From JAAYZK01 sp964535025 (GTDB taxonomy: Bacteria > Planctomycetota > Phycisphaerae > SM23-33 > FEN-1343), in contig CAZHRW010000214.1 of the NCBI GenBank assembly GCA_964535025.1, forward strand, positions 1 through 15,070: 15,070 bases of DNA. Direction: 5' to 3'. Below the pieces are notes generated by a model, which was not told the origin of the DNA, ran no database searches, and was given only the letters and a program-made list of their open reading frames with translations. Shown here piece by piece: positions 6,802-14,918 of this stretch. The stretch's first letter is position 1; each line of letters opens with the position of its first letter. The position numbers and the translations under genes are program-made.

Positions 6802-7176
6802 ATGCAGTATCTTGTCGCTGTCGCCTGGCTTGCCTACATCATCCACGGCCTGCGCCGCGCCCATGCCCGCCACTGCGTTGGGCAGCAGGCACGGCAGTTC
6901 AGCGAGCGGCTGGCGCAAATCACGGATGGGATGGCGCCCGTCGAGGTCAGGGCGCTGCTCGGCCCGCCCCTTCGCGTGATACCGTCGCCCGAGGGCATCA
7001 CGTGGCAGTACCGCGTGGACGGCAGGTTCCACACCGTCGCGTTCATCCGCGCCGACGCTGAAGCGCCGCCGGCGGCGGTGCTCGACAAGGTGGCCGAGGA
7101 GGAACTGCCCACGAGCCGCCCCCAGGGCGACCGATGGGAGCTTGCCGCGCTGGAAGGCCTGCGCCGGGCATCCTGA
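6802..7176 (+). CDS. Small membrane-anchored BamE/SmpA-like protein
   Basis: A 124-aa protein with an N-terminal hydrophobic segment (YLVAVAWLAYII, about 3-14) followed by basic residues (RRAHAR), which fits a single membrane anchor. Residues 40-85 read ITDGMAPVEVRALLGPP, then GITWQYRVDGRFHTVAFI. This is the pattern of the SmpA/OmlA (BamE) fold: a GM-x-x-x-EV-x-x-LLG helix followed by W-x-Y strands. There is no lipobox, so it is not a typical BamE lipoprotein. Such domains also occur in many small envelope proteins of unknown role. ATG 6802 follows AAGGA (6791-6795) at a spacing of 6. The frame is open much further upstream, but that part only mirrors the opposite-strand oxidoreductase. It converges with the propeller gene, with 22 bases between stops. 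Confidence 0.7.
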   Translation: MQYLVAVAWLAYIIHGLRRAHARHCVGQQARQFSERLAQITDGMAPVEVRALLGPPLRVIPSPEGITWQYRVDGRFHTVAFIRADAEAPPAAVLDKVAEEELPTSRPQGDRWELAALEGLRRAS

Positions 7177-7198
7177 CAGCCCCGGCAACAGCACCGGC

Positions 7199-9745
7199 CT
7201 ACCTCCCGAAGTGGGTCTTGAGGATCGCGAAGTCGTCGAGGTCGACGTCGCCGTCCTCGTCGAAGTCGCCGTCGGCCCAGACGGCGCCGGCCGGGGTGCC
7301 GAAGTTCAGCTTGAGGATCGCGAAGTCATCGAGGTCGACATCCCCGTCGCCGTCGGCGTCGCCGGGCAGGACGTCCAGGACGGTGACCACGAGGGTGTCA
7401 TCGTCCCGAACGCCGGCGCCGTCGATGATGGTAAGCTTGACGGTATTCACGCCGAGCGGCAGGACGGTCATGAGCGTTTCACCCTCGCCCAGCCAGGCGC
7501 CCCCGTTGGTCCAGCGATACTCGACGATGCCCTCGTCGAGCGATGTCGACGCCGAGCCATCCAGCGTCAGCAGGGCGAGGCCCTGGCCGGTGTTGTCGGC
7601 GACGGTGAGGTCGTCACCCGCACGGGCGATGGGGGCGGCCCCGGGGCAGTTGGGGTAGATCGAATCGGGGCTGTCATAGGGCGGCGGGAAGACCCGCGTG
7701 CCGGCGCAGTTGCTGTGCATCAGGTCGCCGGTGAGCGGGTGGACCGAGATCGACCCGGCGATCCGGGGGAGGTTGTAGGTGATGTCTTCCCACGTCGTGC
7801 CGCTGTCGGTGCTGCGGAACATCTGCGGGAAGCCGGCGGCGTGGAGCACCGCGTAGATGATGTTCGGGTGACGCGGATCCAGGGCGACCCCATGCACGTA
7901 GTTGCGGTAGGGCGTTTCGCCGGCCAGGTCGACCACGTTCAGGTCGGTCCACGTCGTTCCGTCGAACATCGCCAGGTCGCGCCGGTCGGACGCGAGGGTG
8001 TAGATGATGTCGGGGTCGGTGGGGTGGACGGCGAAGGTGGGCTTGGAGTCCAACCCGTTGAACGACCAGCCCGGCTGGGTGTACAGCCGCCAGGTGACCC
8101 CGGCGTCGTCGGAGCGGAAGATCCGCTGGCGGGGGTCGCTCATCGCGTAGATCGTATCTGGCTGGGCGGCGCACATGCCGAGGATCGACGCGTCATACTG
8201 CTGGAGGTAGGGGATCGCGGTGAAGGTCCGCCCGCCGTCCGTGGAGCGCTTGTCGCCGGCGTAAGCGATGGCCGGGTCGTCGGTGTTGAAGGCGACGAAC
8301 AGGTAGTTCTCAGTATCATCCTCGATCAGCTCGTAGCTGTCGCCCTCGTTCTCGCTGCGGAGCAGTTTGCAGCTCCAGTACATGCCGATCGAGGCGATGA
8401 ACGTCTCCGAGCCGGTCACCGGGTAGATGTCCCCGGCGTACATCCCGCGCCAGGAGACCAGGCCCGAGGAATACCAGCTCCAGGGGGCCTTGTGGCGCTC
8501 CCACCACAGCCCGCCGTTGCGGGTGACGACCATGCCGATGTCGGCGCAGAAGAAGATGAAGTGGTCGGGATCGGCGATGTCGTAGCCGACCGCGTCGAAC
8601 CACCAGCCCCAGTTATAGCCGGTGAACAGGCTCATCGAATCGGAGAAGGTGATGGCCCCGTCGTCGGTGCGTGACAGCCACGCGTGGGAGAACGCCAGGG
8701 CCGAGTCCGGGTTGGACGGATCGGGGCTGATGCCGGTGGTTGCGCCGCTGATGATGTCGCGGCTGTCGCGCTGAAGGCCCAGCGGGGGGATGATTGTCGG
8801 GACCGTCCACGTGGCCCCGCCGTTGTGGGTGACCCGCAGATCGCTGGAGGTGCCCACGAGGTACATCACGTCGGGGTCGCCGCCGTTGACGAAGATGCCC
8901 GTGGCGTCGCCGGTGCGCATGGCGGTAAACGTCTGTCCGCCGTCGGTCGAGCGGTAGAGTCCCACGCCCTGGACGGTGGCCCACAGCGTGTCCGGATCGG
9001 TCGGGTGCATCGCCAGCGTGGAGATCGTCCCCGACGGCAGGTTGCCCCAGGGGTGGAGCGTCGCCCCGCCGTCGGTCGAGCGCATCAGGCCGTTTGCCCC
9101 GCCGACGTAGACGACGCCGCTGTCGGCGATGTTCGCATGGACGGCATAGACGGCCCCGGACGGCAGCGAGGCGCGGGCCGTCCAGGTGACGCCGGCGTCG
9201 TCGGAACGGTACAGCCGGCCGTCGGGGATCGCCACGTACCAGACTTGCGCGCCGGCGTCGGTCACCGAGGACGGTGCGGCGGCGAGGCAGTGCTGGTAGG
9301 TGCGCTGCACTGTCTCCATGTTCACCTGCAGGACGAGCTCCCACGACTCGCCGTAGTCGGTCGAGCGGAACACGCCCTCCCAGGGGCGGGAGATGTAGTT
9401 GGAAGACGAGTCGGCGACGGCGATGACGATGTTCGGGTGCAGCGGGTCAACCTCGATGGACTGGCCGGCCTTGACGAGCATGCCCTCGCAGCGGGGCTTG
9501 TGCCAGTTGAGCCCGCCGTCGTCGCTGCGCCAGACCTGGGCGCAGTCGTGCGAGAGGTAGACCACCTGCGGGTCGGCCGCGCAGCGGGTCATGGAGTGCA
9601 TGTGCTGCTCGCCGGCCCCGCCGGTCATGCCGTAGGTGTACTGCTGCTGCGAGCGGATGGGCAGCGGCCGCCAGCGGCCCTCGCCCCGCGCCGACGCCGG
9701 CAGGAGACAGGCCATGACCAGCGTTGTCATCAGCGTTGTTCTCAT
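7199..9745 (-). CDS. Secreted Asp-box propeller protein A, dockerin-like tail
   Basis: An exported 848-aa protein of unknown activity. A signal peptide (MRTTLMTTLVMACLLPASA) precedes about 680 residues with roughly a dozen Asp-box motifs such as FRSTDYGESW, YRSDDAGVTW, YRSTDGGQTF and FRSTDSGTTW. These mark a multi-bladed beta-propeller of the sortilin/VPS10, BNR or GH74 kind. The number of boxes suggests more than one seven-bladed ring. A PKD-like domain (about 705-792) and a doubled dockerin-like tail (about 795-848) follow. ATG 9745 has GGAG 7 bases upstream and directly precedes the signal peptide; longer in-frame extension overlaps the neighbouring gene. It lies 13 bases after its close paralogue B, surely in one operon. 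No sialidase RIP motif or clear GH74 catalytic acids were recognised, so no enzyme activity is assigned. Confidence 0.85.
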   Translation of the reverse strand: MRTTLMTTLVMACLLPASARGEGRWRPLPIRSQQQYTYGMTGGAGEQHMHSMTRCAADPQVVYLSHDCAQVWRSDDGGLNWHKPRCEGMLVKAGQSIEVDPLHPNIVIAVADSSSNYISRPWEGVFRSTDYGESWELVLQVNMETVQRTYQHCLAAAPSSVTDAGAQVWYVAIPDGRLYRSDDAGVTWTARASLPSGAVYAVHANIADSGVVYVGGANGLMRSTDGGATLHPWGNLPSGTISTLAMHPTDPDTLWATVQGVGLYRSTDGGQTFTAMRTGDATGIFVNGGDPDVMYLVGTSSDLRVTHNGGATWTVPTIIPPLGLQRDSRDIISGATTGISPDPSNPDSALAFSHAWLSRTDDGAITFSDSMSLFTGYNWGWWFDAVGYDIADPDHFIFFCADIGMVVTRNGGLWWERHKAPWSWYSSGLVSWRGMYAGDIYPVTGSETFIASIGMYWSCKLLRSENEGDSYELIEDDTENYLFVAFNTDDPAIAYAGDKRSTDGGRTFTAIPYLQQYDASILGMCAAQPDTIYAMSDPRQRIFRSDDAGVTWRLYTQPGWSFNGLDSKPTFAVHPTDPDIIYTLASDRRDLAMFDGTTWTDLNVVDLAGETPYRNYVHGVALDPRHPNIIYAVLHAAGFPQMFRSTDSGTTWEDITYNLPRIAGSISVHPLTGDLMHSNCAGTRVFPPPYDSPDSIYPNCPGAAPIARAGDDLTVADNTGQGLALLTLDGSASTSLDEGIVEYRWTNGGAWLGEGETLMTVLPLGVNTVKLTIIDGAGVRDDDTLVVTVLDVLPGDADGDGDVDLDDFAILKLNFGTPAGAVWADGDFDEDGDVDLDDFAILKTHFGR
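7207..7348 (-). repeat. Dockerin-like DNA repeat, pair 1
   Basis: Two copies of a roughly 49-base unit start at 7207 and 7300, a period of 93 bases. They encode the two calcium loops DVDLDDFAILK of propeller protein A. The plus-strand core TTGAGGATCGCGAAGTC occurs in both. Confidence 0.8.
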
Positions 9746-9758
9746 CGTCGTGCTCCGT

Positions 9759-12332
9759 CTACTCGGATTGCGTCCCGAAGTGGGTTTTGAGGATCGCGAA
9801 GTCGTCGAGGTCCACGTCGCCGTCGTCGTCGAGGTCGCCGTCGGCGCGGGTGGCGCCGTCGGGGGTGCCGAAGTGGGTCTTGAGAATCGCGAAGTCGTCG
9901 AGATCCACATCCCCGTCGCCGTCGACGTCGCCCTCGGCCATTGAGGCGGCCGTGACGGTGACGACGATGGTATCCTCATCCTTGAAGCCGCTGCCGTCGG
10001 TGATCTGCAGCTCGATCGTGTGTTCGCCGACCGCCAGGACCGTGATGAGTTGTTCACCCTGGCCCAGCCAGGTCTGGCCGGGGATCCACCACGTATAATC
10101 GACGATCCCCGCATCGGGGGACGTCGAGGCCGAGCCGTCCAGTGTGACCAGGGCTATCCCGTCTCCGTCAGCGTCTTCGACCGTGAAATCCTCCCCGGCT
10201 TGTGCGATGGGAGGGATGGTCATGGCATTGGGGTAGATCGAATCGGGGCTGTCGTAGGGCGGCGGGTAGACCCATGTGCCGAAGCAACTGCTGTGCATCA
10301 AGTCGCCCGTGAGCGGATGGATGTTGATCGAGCCGCCGCTGCGGCAGAGGTTGTGCGTGATGTCCTCCCACGTCGCGCCGCGGTCGAGCGTGCGGAAGAC
10401 GCTCGGATACCCGGCCGCGAACAGCTTCACGTAGAGGATGTCGGTGTCGTTGGGATCGATGGCGACGTGGGCGACGTAGTTGCGGTAGGGGGTATCGCCG
10501 GCCAGGTCGACGACGTTCAGGTCGGTCCAGGTCGTCCCGTCGAAGCGGGCGAGGTCGCCGTGGCGGTCGAGTGTGTAGATGACGTTTGGGTCGACCGGGT
10601 CGACGGCGAAGGTGGGCTTGCTGTCCAGGCCGTTGAAGCTCCAGCCCGGCTGGGTGTACAGCCGCCAGGTGACGCCCGCGTCGTCGGAGCGGAAGATCCG
10701 TTGTCGCGGCTGGCTCATGGCGTAGATCGTATCGGGCTGCGCCCGGCACATGCCCATGATCGACGCGTCGTAGGTGTCGAGATAGGGGATCGCCGAGAAC
10801 GACACCCCGCCGTTGGTCGAGCGGCGGTCGCCGGCGTAGACGATGGAGGGGGTGTCGGTGTTGAACTCGACGAACAGGTAGTTCTCCGGCGCGGTCTCGA
10901 CGAGATTCCAATCGCTGACCCCCGCGTCGGTGGTGCGGAAGACGCGGCAATCCCAGTACATGCCGATGGCCCCGAGGATCGTCTCCGAGCCGGGCGACGG
11001 ATACATCGCCGCGCCGTACATCCCCCGCCAGGAGACCTGGCCGGAGGTGTACCACTCGTAAGGCGCCGAGCGGCGCTCCCACCAGAGGCCGCCGTTCTCG
11101 GTGATCACCAGGCCCACGTCGGCGCAGAGAAAGACGAACCGGTTGGGGTCTTCCACGTCGTAGGCGACCCCGTCGGCCCACCAGCCCCAGTTGTAGCCGG
11201 TGAACAGGCCGGAACTGTCGACGAAGGTATCGCCCCCGTCCTCGGTGCGCCACAGGGACGCGTGGCCGTACCCCATGGCCACGTCGGGATCGCTCGGGTC
11301 GAGCGACAGGGCTGAGTGGCCGCCCTCGATGGCGTTCTTCCAGGTGCCCTGGAAGCCCGGCGGGGCGATGACGTTCGCCCGGCGCCAGGTGGCGCCGCCG
11401 TCGTGGGTCACCCGCACGTCCGAGCCGAGACAGGTGACGAACATCGTGTCGGGGTGGCCGTGGTTGATCTCGACGCCGTTGGCATCGCAGTAAAGGATCT
11501 GCGTGAAAGTCGCCCCGCCGTTGGTGGAGCGATACACGCCCGTGTCGCGAACCGCCACGACGATCGTGTCGGGGTCCGTCGGGTGCATGGCGATGCCGGA
11601 GACGGCCCCCGACGGCAGGTTGCCGATCTTCGTCAGGCTGAGGCCGCGACTGGTGCTGCGGTAGAGGCCGCCGCTGGTCCCCACGTAGACGGTCTGGCCG
11701 TCGCTGATGTGCGCCTTGACCGTGTAGACGGCCGAGAAGCTCGACAGGTCGGCCACCTTCAACCAGGTGACGCCGGCATTCTCGGAGCGGAACAGCCCGG
11801 CGCGGTAGAGTCCGGCGTACCAGCGCTGGGCGCCGTCGGCGGCGACACTGGCCGGGTCGTAGGCGATGCATTCCTGGTGGAACCGCTGCTGGTCGCTGTC
11901 GGCCTGGAGGACCAAATCCCATGACTCGCCGTAATCGGTCGAGCGGTAGAGGCCCTCGTACGGCTCGGAGATGTAGTTGTAGGACGAATCGATGTGGGCG
12001 ATGACGATGTTGGGATGCAGCGGGTCGACCTGAATGGATTGGCCCGAGGTGACAAGCATCCCCTCGCCGCGGACCTTGTGCCATAGTCTGCCGCCGTTAT
12101 CGCTGCGCCAGACCTGGGCACAGTCGTGGGACAGGTAGATGATGTCCGGCTCCGACTGACAGCGGGTCATACCCTGCATGTGCTGTTCGCCCTCCCCGCC
12201 GGGCAGGCCGAGGGTGTACTGGGCCTGCATCCTGATGGGCAGGGGCCGCCACAGGGGCTGGGCGAGCGCCGGCGCAGCCATCAGGGCGGCGATCAGCGCA
12301 GCACCTATCGTCGTCACAACGCGTCTCATCAT
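9759..12332 (-). CDS. Secreted Asp-box propeller protein B, dockerin-like tail
   Basis: An 857-aa exported paralogue of protein A with the same order of parts: signal peptide (MMRRVVTTIGAALIAALMAA, likely cut after ALA at 24), Asp-box propeller region, PKD-like domain (about 706-795) and doubled dockerin-like tail (about 798-857). Shared blocks run along the entire length, for example YNWGWW, SWRGMY, NYLFV-FNTD, YTQPGWSFNGLDSKPTFAV and PPPYDSPDSIYPN. The most conserved blocks (W, Y, D-rich) probably line a binding face. ATG 12332 follows GGAGG at a spacing of 6; the adjacent ATG 12329 is nearly as good. Its stop lies 13 bases before gene A. No catalytic signature was recognised, so binding of a polysaccharide or surface ligand is as likely as hydrolysis. 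Confidence 0.85.
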   Translation of the reverse strand: MMRRVVTTIGAALIAALMAAPALAQPLWRPLPIRMQAQYTLGLPGGEGEQHMQGMTRCQSEPDIIYLSHDCAQVWRSDNGGRLWHKVRGEGMLVTSGQSIQVDPLHPNIVIAHIDSSYNYISEPYEGLYRSTDYGESWDLVLQADSDQQRFHQECIAYDPASVAADGAQRWYAGLYRAGLFRSENAGVTWLKVADLSSFSAVYTVKAHISDGQTVYVGTSGGLYRSTSRGLSLTKIGNLPSGAVSGIAMHPTDPDTIVVAVRDTGVYRSTNGGATFTQILYCDANGVEINHGHPDTMFVTCLGSDVRVTHDGGATWRRANVIAPPGFQGTWKNAIEGGHSALSLDPSDPDVAMGYGHASLWRTEDGGDTFVDSSGLFTGYNWGWWADGVAYDVEDPNRFVFLCADVGLVITENGGLWWERRSAPYEWYTSGQVSWRGMYGAAMYPSPGSETILGAIGMYWDCRVFRTTDAGVSDWNLVETAPENYLFVEFNTDTPSIVYAGDRRSTNGGVSFSAIPYLDTYDASIMGMCRAQPDTIYAMSQPRQRIFRSDDAGVTWRLYTQPGWSFNGLDSKPTFAVDPVDPNVIYTLDRHGDLARFDGTTWTDLNVVDLAGDTPYRNYVAHVAIDPNDTDILYVKLFAAGYPSVFRTLDRGATWEDITHNLCRSGGSINIHPLTGDLMHSSCFGTWVYPPPYDSPDSIYPNAMTIPPIAQAGEDFTVEDADGDGIALVTLDGSASTSPDAGIVDYTWWIPGQTWLGQGEQLITVLAVGEHTIELQITDGSGFKDEDTIVVTVTAASMAEGDVDGDGDVDLDDFAILKTHFGTPDGATRADGDLDDDGDVDLDDFAILKTHFGTQSE
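9776..9917 (-). repeat. Dockerin-like DNA repeat, pair 2
   Basis: Copies start at 9776 and 9869, again 93 bases apart, coding the tail of propeller protein B. The residues DVDLDDFAILKTHFGT are identical in both copies. Confidence 0.8.
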
Positions 12333-12374
12333 ATTTCTCCTCCAGGCCTCCGCGCCGCCGACGTTTCGCCCTTT

Positions 12375-12401
12375 CAAGCGTAGCTCGGGCCGCGGCGCTT
12401 G
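12375..12401 (-). repeat. Inverted repeat in the gap upstream of propeller B
   Basis: CAAGCG (12375-12380) and CGCTTG (12396-12401) form a 6-bp stem with a 15-base loop in the 111-base gap between the SGNH-like gene and propeller B. There is no T-run, so termination is uncertain. It could attenuate read-through between the genes. Nothing else was recognised in this gap. Confidence 0.25.
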
Positions 12402-12443
12402 TGAACATCATATCAGGCGGCGGGTCTCAGGCGTTTGCCATTC

Positions 12444-14714
12444 TCACGTTCCGAAGTTGCTCTTGAGGATCGCGAAGTCGTCGAGATCCGCGTCCCCGTC
12501 GCCGTCGAAGTCGGCACGGTCGTCGGTCAGGGGGGTTGTGCCGAAGGTCGTCTTGAGGATCGCGAAATCGTCGAGGTCCACGTCGCCGTCGCCGTCGGCG
12601 TCGCCGGGCACGACGGGCGGTTCGACGAACAGCTTGTAAAGCATCACGAGCATTGCCCGCCCCATCCGCTCCTCGCTGAAGGCCGCGTTGGGGTGGGTGT
12701 CGTCGCCGTTGATGTTGAACTCGGGGCACATATACCGGTAGGTCCGCCCGCCGGCGTCGAAGGTGGCGACGCTGCCGTCTTCGTGCGTCGAGAGGATGTC
12801 CAGCAGGTCGTAGAGCGGCACCTGCCCGCGGTAGGAGGTGAGGATCTGCTCGGCGAACAGATTCGAGTCGATGTTGCTCGTCGTTCCGGGCACGGGGCTG
12901 GCGCCGCTGGTGACGTAGATGAACTTGATGTCGGGGTAGTCCAGCCGCAGCGAGTCCATGACGGTCGCGTAGGTGTCGAACACGCTCGGCGCGCTGGTGT
13001 GGTAGAAGATGATCGCCGCGTCGATGTCGTCGGCGAAGCGCTGGCGGACCTGCGTTTCAAACTCCGTCACCCGGGCCGTCTGCGGCCATAGGGTGCAGAG
13101 ATACTGGACGTAATGGTCCAATTCAAAGGCGTTGTCCGGCACGATGTAGATGCCGTTGTTGAGCACGTCGTAGCGGTCGGTGCTGTAGTCGATTGTGTAC
13201 ATCGGGTCAATCGCGGCACAGCGGGCGAAGCCGTCCTTGAGGTTGAGCCCGAACGACCGGCTGGCCATGAGGACCTTCTTGGACGCGATGATCGCCATGT
13301 CCTCGGCGGTGATGCGGCTGAAGAGGGTGTCGGCCTCCTGTGCCCCGACGTACGGCGCGTCGGTCGGGGAGGGGACGTATTCGACCACGCGGATGAGGAC
13401 CGTGTCGGTCCCCGTGCGCCCTTCGTCGTCGGTGACCGTCAGCGTCACGGTGTGGTCGCCGAGGGTGAAGGGGGCCTGGGCGGTTTCGCCCGTGGCGACG
13501 GGGGCGCCGTTTTCGGTCCAGGCCCAACTGACGATCGTCCCGTCGTAGTCGACGGAGGCCGACCCGTCGAGGGAAACCGTTTCACTGCCGTCGCCGTTGA
13601 TGTCCATGACGGTCCGATCCAGTCCCGCGTCGGCCACCGGTGGCTGGGCGCCGGCGCGGACATCGATGACGACCGAGTCGGTGTCGTCGTGTCCGCTTAT
13701 GTCGGTGCAGTGTAGGTCGACGGTGTGCACGCCGATCGGCAGCGTGACGACCAGCGTAACGCCGGTGCCCAGGAGGGTGTCGTCTTCATACCAGGCCCAC
13801 GTGGCCGTCGACCATGCCGAGCCGGACCCGTCGAGTGTGACCGCTTCGGCGCCGTCGTCGTCGCTGTCGATGACGACCTGATCGCCTCCGGCGTTGGCGA
13901 AGGACTGGGGTGTGCCTTCGACGGTGATCACCACGGTGTCGCTGTCGAGCGTGCCGTCATCGGCGGTGATGGTCAGCACGAGGGTGTGCTCGCCGACGGG
14001 CAGCGTGACGTCGGCGGTGGCGCCGGAGGCGAGAACGGTGCCCCCTTCGCTCCACGCGTAACCAGTGATGGTTCCGTCGGGGTAGTCCGAGGCGGTTCCG
14101 TCGAGGGTGATGGTCTCCGCGCCGTCATCATCGGCGTCGTAGACGGTCTGATCGGGCCCGGCATCGGCATAGCCGCCAGCGGTGGCGAAGGTGATCTCCG
14201 AGAAGCCCACCATGTAGTCGCTGCTGGAGCCGTCCGACGGGGCGTCGGCAACGTCGCGGGCGACCGAGCCGTCCCAGTTGGTCAACGGGGTGATCTTGAC
14301 GTACTGGACAGACAGGCCGCCGAAGTCGATCTCGGTCGGCGCGGCCTGGGCAGTGTCGAACTGGACCGCGCCGCCGCCGAGCGGGGTGAACTCGCCGCTG
14401 TTGCCGGCACGGTAGCTTACCAGGGCCGTGTTGATCTGCCAGCGGAAGCTGGTGAAATCGATGTTGTAGACCGTCATCTTGCCGAGGGCGACGGGGGCGT
14501 CGCCGAGACGGTAGACGATAAACGGCGCGCTATCGCTTTTGGTGGTCACCCAGAACGTCGCGGTATCGCCGTCGAGTGTCAGCGGCGCGTCCCAACTCAC
14601 CCCCAGACGGCTGCTGTAGCTGTCGATGGTGACGGCCGCCAGTTCACCGGCAGACGCGGCCGCGGCGCAGCATCCCCCGACCAGGGCCAACGTGATCAGA
14701 ACGCGGGTCCGCAT
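12444..14714 (-). CDS. Secreted discoidin-like/PKD3/SGNH-like protein, dockerin tail
   Basis: An exported 756-aa modular protein. A signal peptide (about 1-22) precedes a beta-rich domain (24-175) resembling F5/8-type C (discoidin) carbohydrate-binding modules. Three PKD domains follow (about 181-267, 272-352, 358-443), each with a DxDxDG-type loop before TLDG. An SGNH/GDSL-hydrolase-like domain lies at about 478-690 and a doubled dockerin-like tail at about 697-756. In the SGNH part the first block reads VLMASRSFG, with S487 at the nucleophile position but without the usual GDS or GNS. The last block DDTHPNAAF supplies H674 with D671/D672. No GxND block was found, so esterase activity is doubtful. 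ATG 14714 is preferred because GGAGG lies 6 bases before it; ATG 14717 directly precedes it. It is probably the first gene of a unit with the two propellers. Confidence 0.82.
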   Translation of the reverse strand: MRTRVLITLALVGGCCAAAASAGELAAVTIDSYSSRLGVSWDAPLTLDGDTATFWVTTKSDSAPFIVYRLGDAPVALGKMTVYNIDFTSFRWQINTALVSYRAGNSGEFTPLGGGAVQFDTAQAAPTEIDFGGLSVQYVKITPLTNWDGSVARDVADAPSDGSSSDYMVGFSEITFATAGGYADAGPDQTVYDADDDGAETITLDGTASDYPDGTITGYAWSEGGTVLASGATADVTLPVGEHTLVLTITADDGTLDSDTVVITVEGTPQSFANAGGDQVVIDSDDDGAEAVTLDGSGSAWSTATWAWYEDDTLLGTGVTLVVTLPIGVHTVDLHCTDISGHDDTDSVVIDVRAGAQPPVADAGLDRTVMDINGDGSETVSLDGSASVDYDGTIVSWAWTENGAPVATGETAQAPFTLGDHTVTLTVTDDEGRTGTDTVLIRVVEYVPSPTDAPYVGAQEADTLFSRITAEDMAIIASKKVLMASRSFGLNLKDGFARCAAIDPMYTIDYSTDRYDVLNNGIYIVPDNAFELDHYVQYLCTLWPQTARVTEFETQVRQRFADDIDAAIIFYHTSAPSVFDTYATVMDSLRLDYPDIKFIYVTSGASPVPGTTSNIDSNLFAEQILTSYRGQVPLYDLLDILSTHEDGSVATFDAGGRTYRYMCPEFNINGDDTHPNAAFSEERMGRAMLVMLYKLFVEPPVVPGDADGDGDVDLDDFAILKTTFGTTPLTDDRADFDGDGDADLDDFAILKSNFGT
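12452..12590 (-). repeat. Dockerin-like DNA repeat, pair 3
   Basis: Copies start at 12452 and 12542, 90 bases apart, which is one codon shorter than in the other three pairs. They encode DADLDDFAILKSNFGT and DVDLDDFAILKTTFGT of the SGNH-like protein. Confidence 0.8.
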
Positions 14715-14793
14715 CATTACCCTCCAGGCGTGAAAATCGCCGGGCCGGCGCACCTCGGGATGGATCGGCAGCGCCGCCCCGTCACGAATACAC

Positions 14794-14802
14794 AGTATAA
14801 CA
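14794..14802 (-). promoter_or_regulatory. Extended -10 promoter for the secreted-protein operon
   Basis: On the minus strand the sequence TGTTATACT is a TGn-TATACT extended -10 element, matching TATAAT at 5 of 6 positions in an otherwise GC-rich stretch. Extended -10 promoters do not need a good -35 box, and none is seen at the right distance. The predicted start is near 14787, leaving a leader of about 73 bases before the SGNH-like gene. Confidence 0.45.
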
Positions 14803-14821
14803 GATGTAGGGTGAATCGCCT

Positions 14822-14878
14822 ACAGGCTGTTTTTCCAGTGTCAAGCGCAGTAAGGAATGACACAGGCTGTTTTTCCAG
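14822..14878. repeat. 17-bp direct repeat flanking a solitary IS end
   Basis: ACAGGCTGTTTTTCCAG occurs at 14822-14838 and again, identically, at 14862-14878. The 23-24 bases between them (14839-14862) match the right terminal repeat of the insertion sequence at 1445-1468. This can be read as a tandem repeat of period 40 with 1.4 copies, or as an IS end trapped between duplicated flanks. It sits 20 bases upstream of the predicted extended -10 of the secreted operon. Confidence 0.7.
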
Positions 14879-14892
14879 GGCACGGGCGAACC

Positions 14893-14911
14893 CCGCGCTT
14901 TCATAGCGCGG
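14893..14911 (-). terminator. Hairpin after the partial dockerin-tailed gene
   Basis: CCGCGCT, a five-base loop and AGCGCGG form a perfect 7-bp stem, 7 bases after the stop codon of the gene entering from the right. No T-run follows on the minus strand. The position fits a transcript end, and the predicted promoter at 14794-14802 follows it. Confidence 0.45.
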
Positions 14912-14918
14912 TCCTTCG

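Noticed and set aside
7207..7348. Regular repeats in the tails as a possible CRISPR array.
   Set aside because: The copies are in frame, encode calcium loops, and the stretches between them code for protein; only two copies occur per site.
7199..9745. Annotation of the propellers as sialidases because of BNR/Asp boxes.
   Set aside because: Asp boxes mark the fold only; the sialidase RIP motif and catalytic set were not recognised.
9746..10114. Upstream extension of the propeller A frame.
   Set aside because: It overlaps the end of gene B out of frame with low-complexity Ser/Thr/Arg sequence; the signal peptide begins at 9745.
7142..11924. Several long plus-strand open frames opposite the two propeller genes.
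   Set aside because: Their Val/Asp/Gly/Arg-rich translations are the complement of the propeller coding sequence; the minus-strand proteins have signal peptides, Asp boxes and tails.
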